Shown in pieces: positions 19,706 to 27,930 of a stretch of DNA of 64,000 nt. The position numbers and the translations under genes were made by a program. The DNA is from Polaromonas sp. (GTDB lineage Bacteria > Pseudomonadota > Gammaproteobacteria > Burkholderiales > Burkholderiaceae_C), in contig NZ_JAQSDL010000104.1 of assembly GCF_029945895.1 (NCBI RefSeq), positions 1 to 64,000 on the forward strand, written 5' to 3'. The notes beneath the pieces are model-generated. The model did not search any database and was not told the DNA's origin. It saw only the letters and a list, made by a program, of their open reading frames with translations. Each line of letters starts with the position of its first letter. The first letter of the stretch is position 1.

Positions 19706-20080
19706 CTATGGAGTGGCTTGATTGCTGTGCATGATTCGACGAAGCGTCGTCATCCGGCGGGTGAGACCTCTCGGCGTCATCGGACGGGGCCTTCCCTCCG
19801 TGCGAAATTCTATTGAGGCCCCGTCGTGGGCCACTTCTGTCAACAAATAGCAAACACGGTTTACATAGTGCAGGCCGGGTGTGATCCATTGATCGGAGCC
19901 CTCGCCGCTATCAATCACGGTCCACACGAAGTTTTGATCGAAGGATATGGCTATTTGCAAATCTCCGCCAAAGGTTTCGAGCCCATGTCCACCCCAAATA
20001 TTGAAGCGCGACAACGGATGCCGAAAGGGTCGAAAGTACGCGTAATAGACATCTTCGTGAAAGACGGTGAGCGGAAGCAT
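19706..20080 (-). CDS. unknown protein B of a coupled two-gene cassette
   Basis: I do not recognise this 124-residue protein. It is rich in aromatics and histidine in conserved-looking blocks (FHEDVYYAYFRPFRHP, IWGGHGLETFGGDL, FVWTVIDSG, QWITPGLHYVNRVCYLLTE), then has a basic tail. No signal peptide or membrane segment. Its ATG directly follows the stop of protein A (TGAATG), indicating translational coupling. Base composition is visibly lower in G+C than the chromosomal genes around it. The pair could be a toxin/immunity or defence cassette, but no function is shown by sequence. Confidence 0.75.
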   Translation of the reverse strand: MLPLTVFHEDVYYAYFRPFRHPLSRFNIWGGHGLETFGGDLQIAISFDQNFVWTVIDSGEGSDQWITPGLHYVNRVCYLLTEVAHDGASIEFRTEGRPRPMTPRGLTRRMTTLRRIMHSNQATP

Positions 20081-20449
20081 TCAGATTCCCCAATGCGGCG
20101 ATAGAGTTTCGTCCCACGCTTGAACTGCCTTAACTTTTTGCAGTAAGTTTTCAAAGCTGTCAAAAAGGGGCGCGGCCATATCTTGCGCAGTAGCTGGCCG
20201 CAATGTATGGAAGGTGTGCCAGACATGGTCATCAATCGAAGGCCCGCCGCTGAAGGCCCATAGCTCGGCATACAGCGGAGGGATGCGCAACTGTTCTGCA
20301 ATGAAATAGCAGCCCGAATCGAAGTGGCGCTGCAAGTCTTCAATATCAAGGTTCGAGGCATGCCCTTGTAACAAGAGAGTCCCCCAAGACTTGTAATTGG
20401 AAGCGTCCCGGTAACAGTATTCAAACAGGCTGAAGTCTCCCAAGGGCAC
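20081..20449 (-). CDS. unknown protein A of a coupled two-gene cassette
   Basis: Unrecognised 122-residue soluble protein, acidic and aromatic-rich, with conserved-looking blocks FEYCYRDASNYKSWG, FIAEQLRIPPLYAELW and PSIDDHVWHTFHTLRPAT. First gene of the leftward series A-B-HNH nuclease. It ends in TGA directly abutting the ATG of protein B. The G+C content is low for this chromosome, suggesting transfer. No catalytic motif can be named. Confidence 0.75.
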   Translation of the reverse strand: MPLGDFSLFEYCYRDASNYKSWGTLLLQGHASNLDIEDLQRHFDSGCYFIAEQLRIPPLYAELWAFSGGPSIDDHVWHTFHTLRPATAQDMAAPLFDSFENLLQKVKAVQAWDETLSPHWGI

Positions 20450-20643
20450 CTCCGATGTGCATACAGCTTAGGCCTTCAAGTTAGTTCTGCAACCCAGGGC
20501 ATAGCCTGGGGTGACGCAACCCGTACGCAGCCGAATAATGAGGCGCCGACGCGCAAGATAGCGGCCTAATTCAGATGGCTTTCTTGCCAGGGGTCTTTCG
20601 CACCGTTAAACTTTTCGGCCATCTTCATCGCCAGGATTGCGTC

Positions 20644-21057
20644 ATGTCCAGCCCCTCCGACCTCCCCCCCAGCATCCTCTCCCACATCTCCATAGGTACC
20701 AACGACTACCCGCGCGCCAGGGCGTTTTATGACGCCGTGCTGGCCACGCTGCAGATCAGGCAGGTGATGACGCATGGCGAGTCGGTGGCTTATGGCCGGG
20801 CGTTTCCGGAGTTCTGGGTGGGGCGGCCGCTGGATGGCGGGCGGGCGGCGGCGGGCAATGGCACACACGTCTGCTTTCTGGCCAACTTGCCGGCGGAGGT
20901 GGATGCCTTTCATGCGCAGGCGTTGGCGCTGGGTGCGCTGTGTGACGGGCCGCCGGGCTTGCGGCCGCATTACACGCCCACGTATTACGCGGCCTTTGTG
21001 CGCGACCTGGACGGCCACAAGATCGAGGCCATGTGTTTTGCCGGGGCGGCGGGCTGA
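20644..21057 (+). CDS. VOC (glyoxalase/bleomycin-resistance) superfamily protein
   Basis: A 137-residue vicinal-oxygen-chelate protein: ILSHISIGTNDYPRARAFYDAVLATL (first beta-alpha-beta module with metal His), HVCFLANLPAEVDAFHAQALALGA and YYAAFVRDLDGHKIEAMCF (second module with metal Glu). This pattern fits short lactoylglutathione-lyase-like proteins of unknown substrate. Start at 20644 (MSSPSDLPP); the frame open from 20575 lacks a ribosome-binding site. Confidence 0.82.
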   Translation: MSSPSDLPPSILSHISIGTNDYPRARAFYDAVLATLQIRQVMTHGESVAYGRAFPEFWVGRPLDGGRAAAGNGTHVCFLANLPAEVDAFHAQALALGALCDGPPGLRPHYTPTYYAAFVRDLDGHKIEAMCFAGAAG

Positions 21058-21094
21058 GGGCCCGGGTTGTGGCGGTTTCGGCATTTTATATAGT

Positions 21095-21152
21095 CAAATT
21101 GGCCGCCAGCCCTTGTTCCACGGGCGCAAGCAGCTATTAAATACATAGCAAA
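21095..21152 (-). repeat. dispersed intergenic repeat family A, copy 3
   Basis: One of the best copies: AATTGGCCGCCAGCCCTTG, GGGCGCAAGCAGCTATTAAA, ATAGCAAA. It lies between the VOC gene and the receiver-domain gene. Confidence 0.88.
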
Positions 21153-21237
21153 TGGGTGGCGGGCCCGCCGTGCGCCAGGGCCGCTTCAGCGCCCGCAACA
21201 TGGCGTGCGGGCCGCGCTGCCAGCGTTGCCGGCCCTG

Positions 21238-21630
21238 TCAGCGTGTTTCGCCGCTCACCCTTTCCACCTCGTTGATGGCGTAGGTGGTGAACTCGTCGAT
21301 TTCGGTGGCTTTGTCGAAGACGGCGTCGGCGCCTGCGGCCAGGCAGCGCTGGCGCATGGCTGGGGTGGCGTAGCCGGTCAGTACCACCACTTTTTGCCGC
21401 AGGGCGCGGTTGCCGCAGCTTTTGACCACATTCAGGCCGTTGCCTTGCAGCAGAAACAGGTCAACCACGGCCAGGTCCCAGGCGCTGGGGTGGTCGATGA
21501 GCCATTGCCGGGCCTCGTCTTCTGTGCTGGCGCCGCCCACCACGCGGGCGCCCACCAGCTCTTCAAGGGACTCGGACAGGTTGGCGCGGATGACGGGGCT
21601 GTCTTCGACCAGAAAGATTCTCAGGCGCAT
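21238..21630 (-). CDS. stand-alone response-regulator receiver domain protein
   Basis: A 130-residue CheY-like protein with only a receiver domain: FLVEDSPVIRANL (acidic pocket E9-D10), the phospho-acceptor aspartate in LAVVDLFLL, VVLTGYAT with the switch threonine and the lysine in FDKATE. There is no output domain, and no histidine kinase gene occurs in this window. It probably signals through protein contact. It is transcribed singly, between two intergenic stretches. Confidence 0.88.
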   Translation of the reverse strand: MRLRIFLVEDSPVIRANLSESLEELVGARVVGGASTEDEARQWLIDHPSAWDLAVVDLFLLQGNGLNVVKSCGNRALRQKVVVLTGYATPAMRQRCLAAGADAVFDKATEIDEFTTYAINEVERVSGETR

Positions 21631-21934
21631 CAGGGGACCGGTTTAAAAAATGACGCCGCCCGGGCAAGGGGCGGATGGGTACAGAAAATTCTTCAAAGGA
21701 GTCTACACAAGGATGCGACCCGCCTCTGTAACCGTTGGCCGGCGCCGCTGCAGGCCGGCGGCGCCGGCGGTCAGCGGGTGTGCGGGCGGGGCCGGGCGGG
21801 CCGCGTCTTTTCAAGCGGGCCGGCATGACATAAGACAAGAACCCGCCGCTGAAAAAGGCGTAACTTGGTGTCAAGCCCCCGCCCGGCAGCAGGGCCGGTT
21901 GGGGCCTTTCCCCCTTCATTCCAAGGAGCGCACC
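21631..21934. other. intergenic stretch, no gene seen
   Basis: 304 bases between the divergent receiver-domain gene and the small hydrophilic gene. It should contain both promoters, but I see no convincing -35/-10 pair and no conserved operator. Confidence 0.5.
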
Positions 21935-22138
21935 ATGCCCAGCAGCAAACAGAACCCGCGTGACAAGCAGACCGGCCACACCGGCAAGGTGGAGAACGAC
22001 GCCAACAAGATGGGCGAGCAGGACGCCACCCAGCTGAACCAGGGCAAACGCACGCCCGACAGCCGCAGCGACCGCGAGGCGCATGTGGGCGGCAGCAACC
22101 AGTCGCAGGCGCGGCGCGGGAAAACCACCGGGCACTGA
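21935..22138 (+). CDS. small hydrophilic protein, unknown
   Basis: A 67-residue, very hydrophilic protein rich in Gln, Asn, Lys and Gly (MPSSKQNPRDKQTGH at the start, QSQARRGKTTGH at the end) with no hydrophobic core, so probably disordered. A good ribosome-binding site (AAGGAG) lies seven bases upstream. Composition resembles small stress-associated hydrophilic proteins, but I cannot name a family. Confidence 0.65.
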   Translation: MPSSKQNPRDKQTGHTGKVENDANKMGEQDATQLNQGKRTPDSRSDREAHVGGSNQSQARRGKTTGH

Positions 22139-22172
22139 GGCGGCGGGTTGGGGGCGGCTTGGGACGAGAGCC

Positions 22173-22214
22173 AAGTCGTCTGCCAAGTCGTCTACCAAGT
22201 CGCATATGAAGTCG
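22173..22214 (+). repeat. 12-base periodic repeat upstream of the Fic gene
   Basis: AAGTCG occurs four times at exactly 12-base spacing (22173, 22185, 22197, 22209); the first three units are nearly identical (CAAGTCGTCTAC type). The last runs into AAGTCGCAAAAGTTT, which nearly repeats codons 4-8 of the fic gene (AAGTCGCAAAAATTC). Confidence 0.7.
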
Positions 22215-22220
22215 CAAAAG

Positions 22221-22261
22221 TTTCTGCATTAGTTGCAGAAAATCGTTATGTGACATAGACT
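22221..22261 (+). promoter_or_regulatory. candidate fic promoter with overlapping palindrome
   Basis: A palindrome TTTCTGCA-TTAGT-TGCAGAAA (22221-22241) overlaps a possible -35 TTGCAG (22233-22238). After 17 bases comes TAGACT (22256-22261). The predicted start of transcription would fall at or next to the ATG at 22267, implying a leaderless or very short-leader mRNA. An operator role for the palindrome is inferred. Confidence 0.45.
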
Positions 22262-22266
22262 TAGGC

Positions 22267-23493
22267 ATGGCTGCCAAGTCGCAAAAATTCGCGCTCTACG
22301 ATCATCCTTCGCAGATGGAGCCCCTGCTGCCGGGCGAGCACCACCTTGAGCCCTTGCTGGAGCAGGCACACGATCTGCAGCGTGCGGCGCAGAGCTTGTC
22401 GGGTGCGGGTGCACCGGCTGACCTTCGCCAGCTGCTGCGGGCGATGAATTCTTATTACAGCAACAAGATCGAGGGGCAGCACACGCTGCCGTTTGAGATT
22501 GAGAACGCGCTGCGCAGCGACTATTCGCAAGACCAGGACAAGGCGCGGCGTCAACGGCTGGCGCTGGCGCACATGGAGACCGAGCGCGCGCTAGAGGCCG
22601 GCTGGAAGGGCTGGACCAGCGGGCAGGTGTGGTCGGCGCAAATGGTGCGCGATATTCACCAGGACCTGTTTGCCCGCCTGCCGGATGCGGACCGGGTGTT
22701 GCCCGAAGGCGATGTGCTGCTGCCGGGCGCGCTGCGTGACCGTGGGGTCAGCGTGGGTGTGCATGCAGCGCCGGCCCACGCGGCCATTGGCGCCATGCTG
22801 GACCGCTGGGGGGCTTTTTATGGTGGTGTGCGACGCGGGGAGCTGCAAATTCTGGCCGTTGCCGCCTCCCACCACAGGCTGGCGTGGATTCACCCGTTTC
22901 GTGACGGCAATGGCCGCGTGGCACGTCTGCACACGCACCTTGCGCTGGGTTCGCTGGGGCTGACCAATGGTTTGTGGTCGCCGTTGCGCGGTTTTGCGCG
23001 CAGCCGCGAGGCCTACTATGCGCATCTGGCCGCCGCTGACGAGCCGCGTGCCGGTGACCTGGACGGGCGCGGCAATCTGTCTGAGCGGGCGCTGATCACA
23101 TGGATGGGCTACGTGCTGGCCCTGTGCATTGACCAGGTGCGCTTCATGGCCGGCCTGCTTGACATGGCCGCAATGAAGGACCGCATCGCGGCCTGCCTGG
23201 CCTTTGAGGAAGGCGTGGTCAAGCGCGGCGTGCGCAGTGAGTCGCTAAGGGCGTTGCATTACCTGCTGCTCACCCAGTCGGAGCTGGAGCGCAGCGAGTT
23301 CAAGGCTTTGCTGGGGCTGGGCGAGCGCCTTGCCACGGCGCAGGTGACGGCGCTGCTCAAGCGCGGCCTGCTGGCCACCGACTCGCCGCACGGCAAGCTT
23401 CGCTTCGGCGTGCCGCAGCATGCCCTGCGTTTTTATTTTCCCCATCTGTGGCCTGAGGCGGAAGCCGAAGCGGGGCGCGCCGCGACCCGATAG
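22267..23493 (+). CDS. Fic family protein (class II, self-inhibited)
   Basis: Probable AMP-transferase of 408 residues. The Fic active-site motif is complete (HPFRDGNGRVAR from residue 209), with catalytic His209. The inhibitory helix motif (S/T)xxxE(G/N) is seen as SNKIEG at residues 65-70, N-terminal to the Fic core, which defines class II. An N-terminal Fic_N-like domain precedes it, and the C-terminal ~90 residues form a winged-helix-like segment (SELERSEFKALLGLGERLATAQVTALLKRGLL). Proteins of this layout often modify themselves or DNA gyrase/topoisomerase; the target here is unknown. Standing alone, without an antitoxin gene, fits internal inhibition. Confidence 0.92.
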   Translation: MAAKSQKFALYDHPSQMEPLLPGEHHLEPLLEQAHDLQRAAQSLSGAGAPADLRQLLRAMNSYYSNKIEGQHTLPFEIENALRSDYSQDQDKARRQRLALAHMETERALEAGWKGWTSGQVWSAQMVRDIHQDLFARLPDADRVLPEGDVLLPGALRDRGVSVGVHAAPAHAAIGAMLDRWGAFYGGVRRGELQILAVAASHHRLAWIHPFRDGNGRVARLHTHLALGSLGLTNGLWSPLRGFARSREAYYAHLAAADEPRAGDLDGRGNLSERALITWMGYVLALCIDQVRFMAGLLDMAAMKDRIAACLAFEEGVVKRGVRSESLRALHYLLLTQSELERSEFKALLGLGERLATAQVTALLKRGLLATDSPHGKLRFGVPQHALRFYFPHLWPEAEAEAGRAATR

Positions 23494-23582
23494 TGCCGCC
23501 GTTTTTGCCCCGCCTGTGCTGCTTGCTGTGGATGCCACGGTGGTTGCCGACAGGGGCTGCAGCAGGAAAATACGATGGCAAA

Positions 23583-23633
23583 AAGGCCGGTAGCCCTTAT
23601 AAATCAAGCGCCAACAGCTATGAATTCAATAGC
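23583..23633 (-). repeat. dispersed intergenic repeat family A, copy 4
   Basis: Moderately preserved: GGCCGGTAGCCCTTAT, CAAGCGCCAACAGCTATGAA, CAATAGC. It lies between fic and the NnrU gene. Confidence 0.8.
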
Positions 23634-23715
23634 AGCATGGCGTCTGTCAGGTCAAGCCGAACCGCGTGGCGGCGCGGGCCGCGCTCGCTCATAATCGCTT
23701 CCATACTTCTAGGAG

Positions 23716-24300
23716 ATGGCGGTGGCAATTCTGATTCTGGGTCTGGTGCTTTTTCTGGGCGTGCATTCGATACGCATTGTTGCGGACGGCTGGCGCACGG
23801 CGACGATTGGCCGCGTGGGGGAGCTGCCCTGGAAGGCTGTGTATGCCTTGCTGTCCATCGTCGGTTTTGTGCTGATCGTGTGGGGCTTTGGCCTGGCGCG
23901 GCAGCAGCCGGTGCAGCTGTGGATGCCGCCACGCGGCATGCGGCACCTGGCCTCGCTGCTGACGCTGATAGCTTTCATCCTGCTGGCCGCCACCTATGTG
24001 CCGCGCAACGCGATCAAGGCGCGGCTGCACCACCCCATGGTGCTGAGCGTGAAGGTGTGGGCGCTGGCGCACCTGCTGGCCAATGGCAACCTGGCGCACA
24101 TGGTGCTGTTCGGCGCCTTTCTGGTGTGGGCGGTGCTGAGCTTTCGCGCAGCCCGCGCGCGTGACCGGGCGGCCGGCACGGTGTACCCGGCCGGTACGGT
24201 GGCGGGCACGGGTATCACGGTGGTGGTGGGCGCGGCGGCCTGGGCGGTGTTTGCCTTCTGGGCGCACGGCTACCTGATCGGCATCCGGCCCATTGGCTGA
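23716..24300 (+). CDS. NnrU family membrane protein
   Basis: A 194-residue inner-membrane protein with about five to six hydrophobic segments and the NnrU signature near the N-terminus (LGVHSIRIVADGWR) plus HHPMVLSVKVWALAHLLANG in the middle. NnrU was first described beside nitric-oxide/nitrite metabolism genes and is also related to carotenoid-linked proteins; its biochemical role is undefined. No denitrification genes flank it here. Confidence 0.85.
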   Translation: MAVAILILGLVLFLGVHSIRIVADGWRTATIGRVGELPWKAVYALLSIVGFVLIVWGFGLARQQPVQLWMPPRGMRHLASLLTLIAFILLAATYVPRNAIKARLHHPMVLSVKVWALAHLLANGNLAHMVLFGAFLVWAVLSFRAARARDRAAGTVYPAGTVAGTGITVVVGAAAWAVFAFWAHGYLIGIRPIG

Positions 24301-24308
24301 GTTTTACA

Positions 24309-24366
24309 AGCCAAATCGGGCTGTAGCCCTTGTGCAACGGGCGCGAGCAGCTATTTAATTGATAGC
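24309..24366 (-). repeat. dispersed intergenic repeat family A, copy 5
   Basis: A good copy: GCCAAATCGGGCTGTAGCCC, GGGCGCGAGCAGCTATTTAA, GATAGC, between two convergent genes. Confidence 0.85.
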
Positions 24367-24410
24367 GTTGACGCGCCCCCCGCAGAGGGCTTGCGTGCCA
24401 AGGCGACGCC

Positions 24411-25253
24411 TCAAGGCGCCACGGCGGTCTTGATCCAGGCCACGATTTCGTCGCTGGCCACGCGCGGGGTGTCCAGGTGGCCGCCGGAGACTTCCAGGTA
24501 TTTGTTTTTCGGGTTGGCGGGCAGTTTGTCGACGTAGTACCCGCGAATCCACTTGAACAGCGGGTCTTTCTCGCCGATCACCGTCATCACGGCAACTTTG
24601 GCCGGGATGCGCGGGGCGGTCACCGACATTTCGGCATCGGAGGTCGGGTCGAAGTAGGACAAAAAGTCTTTGGCCGTGGTGACCACGGCTTGCTGCCGGC
24701 CCTGGTTGATGTCGCTGAAGCGTTCACGCGAGTCCCCCTTGCCGGCCGCCACCAGCGCGCGCGCCTCGTTGATGCTGTCGTGCACCGGTTTGCCCCAGGG
24801 CTGGGTGTAGTAGCCCACGGGCGCGTGGCCGGGTGCAAGACCCACCAGCGCATCCACATCGCCGCCGCGCGCGGCATACGCCATGCCGGCGGGCACCCCC
24901 ATGCTGTGGCCGATGATCACGATTTTTGTCGCGCCCTGGTCACGCAGGCCCTTGATGTGGCCGGCGATCTCGGCCATCGCCTTGTCGAGGCCGCCGTCGA
25001 GGTAACGGCTACGCGACCAGGGCATGTCGGGCACGGTGGCGAGCCAGCCCTGGCGCTCGAAAGTGGCCTTGAGCGGGCTGAAGTTCGGGTCCTGGTTGTT
25101 GCCCGGATTTTTGCCGTGCAGCATGAGTACGCCAATGCGCTCCTGCGCGGCAGCGGTGAGCGGCGCCACAGCCGCGGCAAGTGTGATGCAGCTGATGGCA
25201 AGGAAGGAAGCGATGGATGCGATGGAAGCGGTGGAGAAGTAGCGGCGTTGCAT
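24411..25253 (-). CDS. exported alpha/beta hydrolase
   Basis: A 280-residue hydrolase with an N-terminal signal peptide ending near ...APLTAAAQE, so secreted or periplasmic. The nucleophile elbow is GHSMG (near residue 116), an acid candidate lies in VIGEKDPLFKW, and the histidine in SGGHLDTPR near the C-terminus. It fits the DUF3530/dienelactone-hydrolase-like group; the substrate is unknown. Confidence 0.82.
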   Translation of the reverse strand: MQRRYFSTASIASIASFLAISCITLAAAVAPLTAAAQERIGVLMLHGKNPGNNQDPNFSPLKATFERQGWLATVPDMPWSRSRYLDGGLDKAMAEIAGHIKGLRDQGATKIVIIGHSMGVPAGMAYAARGGDVDALVGLAPGHAPVGYYTQPWGKPVHDSINEARALVAAGKGDSRERFSDINQGRQQAVVTTAKDFLSYFDPTSDAEMSVTAPRIPAKVAVMTVIGEKDPLFKWIRGYYVDKLPANPKNKYLEVSGGHLDTPRVASDEIVAWIKTAVAP

Positions 25254-25418
25254 GGGGCTCTTTCTGCGGGGTGGGGGCGGGGTGGGGGCGGGGTGCCAAG
25301 CCTGCCCGGGTCGGATCTGCGCCTGAAGTTTAGGTACAAAGTGCAGCCCCCGGGAAGAGGGAAATGCCCTTGTCTCCCATGAACGAGGGAGGCGGGCGGG
25401 GTGCTTTCGCCGGCTTGC

Positions 25419-27116
25419 TTATTCGTCTGCGTCGTGCCGGCTGCTGCGCCAGATGGCGCGCACCAGCCACAGGCCGCCCAGCACGGCGCCGGTGAAGCCG
25501 AGAAAGCCGAACACCGGCAGGCCCATCAGGGTGGGACCGCCCTGCACCGTCATGACGATGGACGAGCCGATGATGAGCGCGGCAATCACCAGTGCCATGG
25601 CCAGCCGGTTGGCGGCGCGGTCCAGCTGGTCGCCCACGCGTTTGAGGTGGGCCAGCTCGATGCCGACGCTCAGGTGGCCGCGGCGCGCGTTGCGCAGCAG
25701 GCGCGAGACGTCGTGCGGCAGCTGCTCGGCCACGGTCAGGGCGCGGCGCAGGGTTTTCCAGGCGCGGCCGGCCAGCACCTCGGGCTGGTAGCGGGCGCGC
25801 AGCACCTGGCGCAGCATGGGTGTGGCCTCGGTGGCCATGTGAAAGCCCGGGTCCAGGCCGCGGCCCATGCCCTCGAGCGAGATGAAGGCCTTGATCAGCA
25901 GCGCCAGGTCGGGCGGCAGGCCCAGGTGGTGCTCGCGCAGCAGGGTGGTGACGTCGCCCAGCATCTGGCCCAGGCTGAGCTCGGCCAGCGGCGTGCCGTG
26001 GTACTGGTCGACAAAGGCCTCGATCTCGGTTTCGAGCTGCCCGAGGTGGGTACCCTGGCTGTCACCGGTCCAGTCCATCAGCACGTCGGCCACGGCATGC
26101 GCCTGCCGCTCGACCAGGCCCAGCAGCAGCTGCAGCAGCTCTTCGCGCCGGCGCTCGGACAGGCGCCCGACCATGCCGAAGTCGATGAAGGCAATGCCGT
26201 TGCCTGGCAGGTAAAACACGTTGCCGGGGTGCGGGTCGGCGTGGAAAAAGCCGTCTTCCACAATCATCTTGAGCACCGCGCGCGCGCCGCGCTGGGCCAG
26301 CAGGGGGCGGTCAAAGCCGGCCTCGGGGGTGAGCTGGTCGAGCCGGTCGCCGGGAATGCCGCCCACGAAGTCCTGCACGTTCACGCGCTCGCCGGTGTAC
26401 GCCCAGTGCACGCGCGGAATGACGATCCACGGCAGCGGCGCCATGTTGGCGGCAATACGTTCGGCGTGGCGGCACTCGGCGGCCAGGTCCAGCTCGCGGC
26501 GCAGGGACTTGACCAGTTCGCGCACCAGCTGCTGCGGCCGGTAGGGCTTGAGGGCGGGCATTTCCGCTTCCACCAGCGCGGCCAGGTGGCCAAGCAGTCG
26601 CAGGTCGGCCTCGATCACCGCGCCGATGCCGGGGCGGCGTATCTTGACGATGACCTCGGTGCCGTCTTTCAGTTGCGCGCGGTGCACCTGGGCGATGGAC
26701 GCGGCGGCCAGCGGCTCGGAGTCGAAGCGGGCAAACACCTGTTCAGGCTCGCCGCCCAGGTCGTCGCGCAGCTGCGGGCGCAGCTGCTCAAACGGCACGG
26801 CGGGCACGTGGTTGTGGAGTTTTTCAAACTCGGCAATCCACTCGGGGCCGAACAGGTCGGCACGGCCGGCCAGGATCTGGCCGAGCTTGACGAAGGCCGG
26901 GCCCAGCTCTTCCAGGGCCAGCCGCACCTGCACCGGCGGTTCGATGCGGGCCAGGTCGGCGGCGTGGTCCCAGTGCAGGGCCTGGCCGGCGCGTTCCAGC
27001 CGGTCGGCCAGGCCGAGGCGGCGCACGCTGTCGCCGAAGCCGTGGCGGATCAGCACCGCGGCGATTTCGTTGAGGCGCCCCATGTCGCGCGCGGCGCCCA
27101 GAGTCTCTATCAGCAT
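25419..27116 (-). CDS. ubiB: UbiB/ABC1-family protein kinase-like protein
   Basis: Atypical kinase/ATPase of the ABC1-ADCK-UbiB family that supports ubiquinone biosynthesis at the inner membrane. The 565 residues include the family motif FVKLGQILAGRADLFG (KxGQ), the Ala-rich nucleotide loop PLAAASIAQVHRA, and the catalytic HADPHPGNVFYL and FIDFGMVGRL. Two C-terminal membrane helices follow (LAMALVIAALIIGSSIVM and FGFLGFTGAVLGGLWLV). The start at 27116 (MLIETLGAARDMGRL) is preferred; the frame open to 27239 runs through a repeat copy. It is not next to ubiE/ubiJ, so ubiB is given by family only. Confidence 0.88.
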   Translation of the reverse strand: MLIETLGAARDMGRLNEIAAVLIRHGFGDSVRRLGLADRLERAGQALHWDHAADLARIEPPVQVRLALEELGPAFVKLGQILAGRADLFGPEWIAEFEKLHNHVPAVPFEQLRPQLRDDLGGEPEQVFARFDSEPLAAASIAQVHRAQLKDGTEVIVKIRRPGIGAVIEADLRLLGHLAALVEAEMPALKPYRPQQLVRELVKSLRRELDLAAECRHAERIAANMAPLPWIVIPRVHWAYTGERVNVQDFVGGIPGDRLDQLTPEAGFDRPLLAQRGARAVLKMIVEDGFFHADPHPGNVFYLPGNGIAFIDFGMVGRLSERRREELLQLLLGLVERQAHAVADVLMDWTGDSQGTHLGQLETEIEAFVDQYHGTPLAELSLGQMLGDVTTLLREHHLGLPPDLALLIKAFISLEGMGRGLDPGFHMATEATPMLRQVLRARYQPEVLAGRAWKTLRRALTVAEQLPHDVSRLLRNARRGHLSVGIELAHLKRVGDQLDRAANRLAMALVIAALIIGSSIVMTVQGGPTLMGLPVFGFLGFTGAVLGGLWLVRAIWRSSRHDADE

Positions 27117-27149
27117 GGGCCGATGATAGCCGTGCGCCGTGGTTTTATG

Positions 27150-27204
27150 CCCAATGTGCCTGCAGCCCTTGTTGCGCTTGCGCAAGCAGCTATGAAAATG
27201 GGAG
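27150..27204 (-). repeat. dispersed intergenic repeat family A, copy 6
   Basis: CCCAATGTGCCTGCAGCCCT, GCGCAAGCAGCTATGAAAA. It sits directly upstream of the ubiB start, inside its presumed leader or promoter region. Confidence 0.8.
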
Positions 27205-27384
27205 TGTTTGCAAGGGGCGCGGGCCCCTCGGGCTAACATGAAACCGCTGCCGGCGCGCCGCGCCGGCCGCTAAACCCATGCACCCGGGTGCGACAAACCG
27301 CAGGTTTTGACACACAGGCTCAGGGTGAAAGAATGTGGCCTGGGCCCGTTGGGCCGCTGTGTTTATTTCTTGAACTGGAGTGGC

Positions 27385-27843
27385 ATGTCACGCTTGACCC
27401 GTTTGGCCGGATGGCTGGTTTCCCTGAGTCTGGGCACTTTGGTGTTCACCCCTGCTGTTGAGGCGCGCGAGATGGTCAGCGTGAACCGGCCGGAGATCAA
27501 CATGCGCGCCGGCGCGGGCACCGGCTACGCCGCGCGCTGGGCACTGAACAAGGGCTACCCGCTGGAAGTGACCGGCCGCAAGGGGCAGTGGCTGAAGGTG
27601 CGTGATTTTGAAAACGACGCCGGCTGGGTCTTTCGCCCGCTGGTCGGCAAGACACCGCACCACGTGGTGAAGGCGCCGGTGGCCAACATCCGCAGCGCGC
27701 CCAGCACGGGCAGCGCCATTGTGGGCAAGGCCGGGCGCGGCGAGGTGCTGCGCACGTTAGGGCGCCAGGGCAGCTGGGTCAAGGTCGAGCCGGAGAGTGG
27801 CCGCAAGGGCTGGGTGGCGCGCCGTCTGCTCTGGGGCTGGTGA
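27385..27843 (+). CDS. exported SH3-domain protein
   Basis: A 152-residue periplasmic protein with a signal peptide (MSRLTRLAGWLVSLSLGTLV, cleavage near AVEA-RE) and two bacterial SH3 repeats: NRPEINMRAGAGTGY...GQWLKVRDF and ANIRSAPSTGS...GSWVKVEPE. Such domains usually bind cell-wall peptides. It is divergent from ubiB and convergent with the DUF4148 gene. Confidence 0.85.
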   Translation: MSRLTRLAGWLVSLSLGTLVFTPAVEAREMVSVNRPEINMRAGAGTGYAARWALNKGYPLEVTGRKGQWLKVRDFENDAGWVFRPLVGKTPHHVVKAPVANIRSAPSTGSAIVGKAGRGEVLRTLGRQGSWVKVEPESGRKGWVARRLLWGW

Positions 27844-27859
27844 GGCGGCTGAAACGCGC

Positions 27860-27889
27860 AAGCCCGCAACGGGTAGGCGCTGCGGGCTT
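27860..27889. terminator. hairpin between two convergent genes
   Basis: AAGCCCGCA and TGCGGGCTT, 9-base perfect arms with a 12-base loop. No T-run follows on either strand, so it is a weak intrinsic terminator at best, but its place between converging genes suits a bidirectional stop. Confidence 0.5.
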
Positions 27890-27930
27890 GGCGACAAAGG
27901 GGCGGGGGCCGTGGCAGGCCCCGGAGCCTC

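Noticed and set aside
20490..20512. Hairpin CCCAGG...CCTGGG upstream of the VOC gene
   Set aside because: Short stem, no T-run and no gene to terminate; treated as chance.
22173..22214. 12-base repeats before fic as a CRISPR or iteron array
   Set aside because: Units are directly tandem without spacers and only four in number; better explained as slippage of the gene start.
25401..27236. 611-residue frame on the plus strand opposite ubiB
   Set aside because: Antisense to ubiB with its KxGQ and HADPHPGN motifs; composition again that of a shadow.
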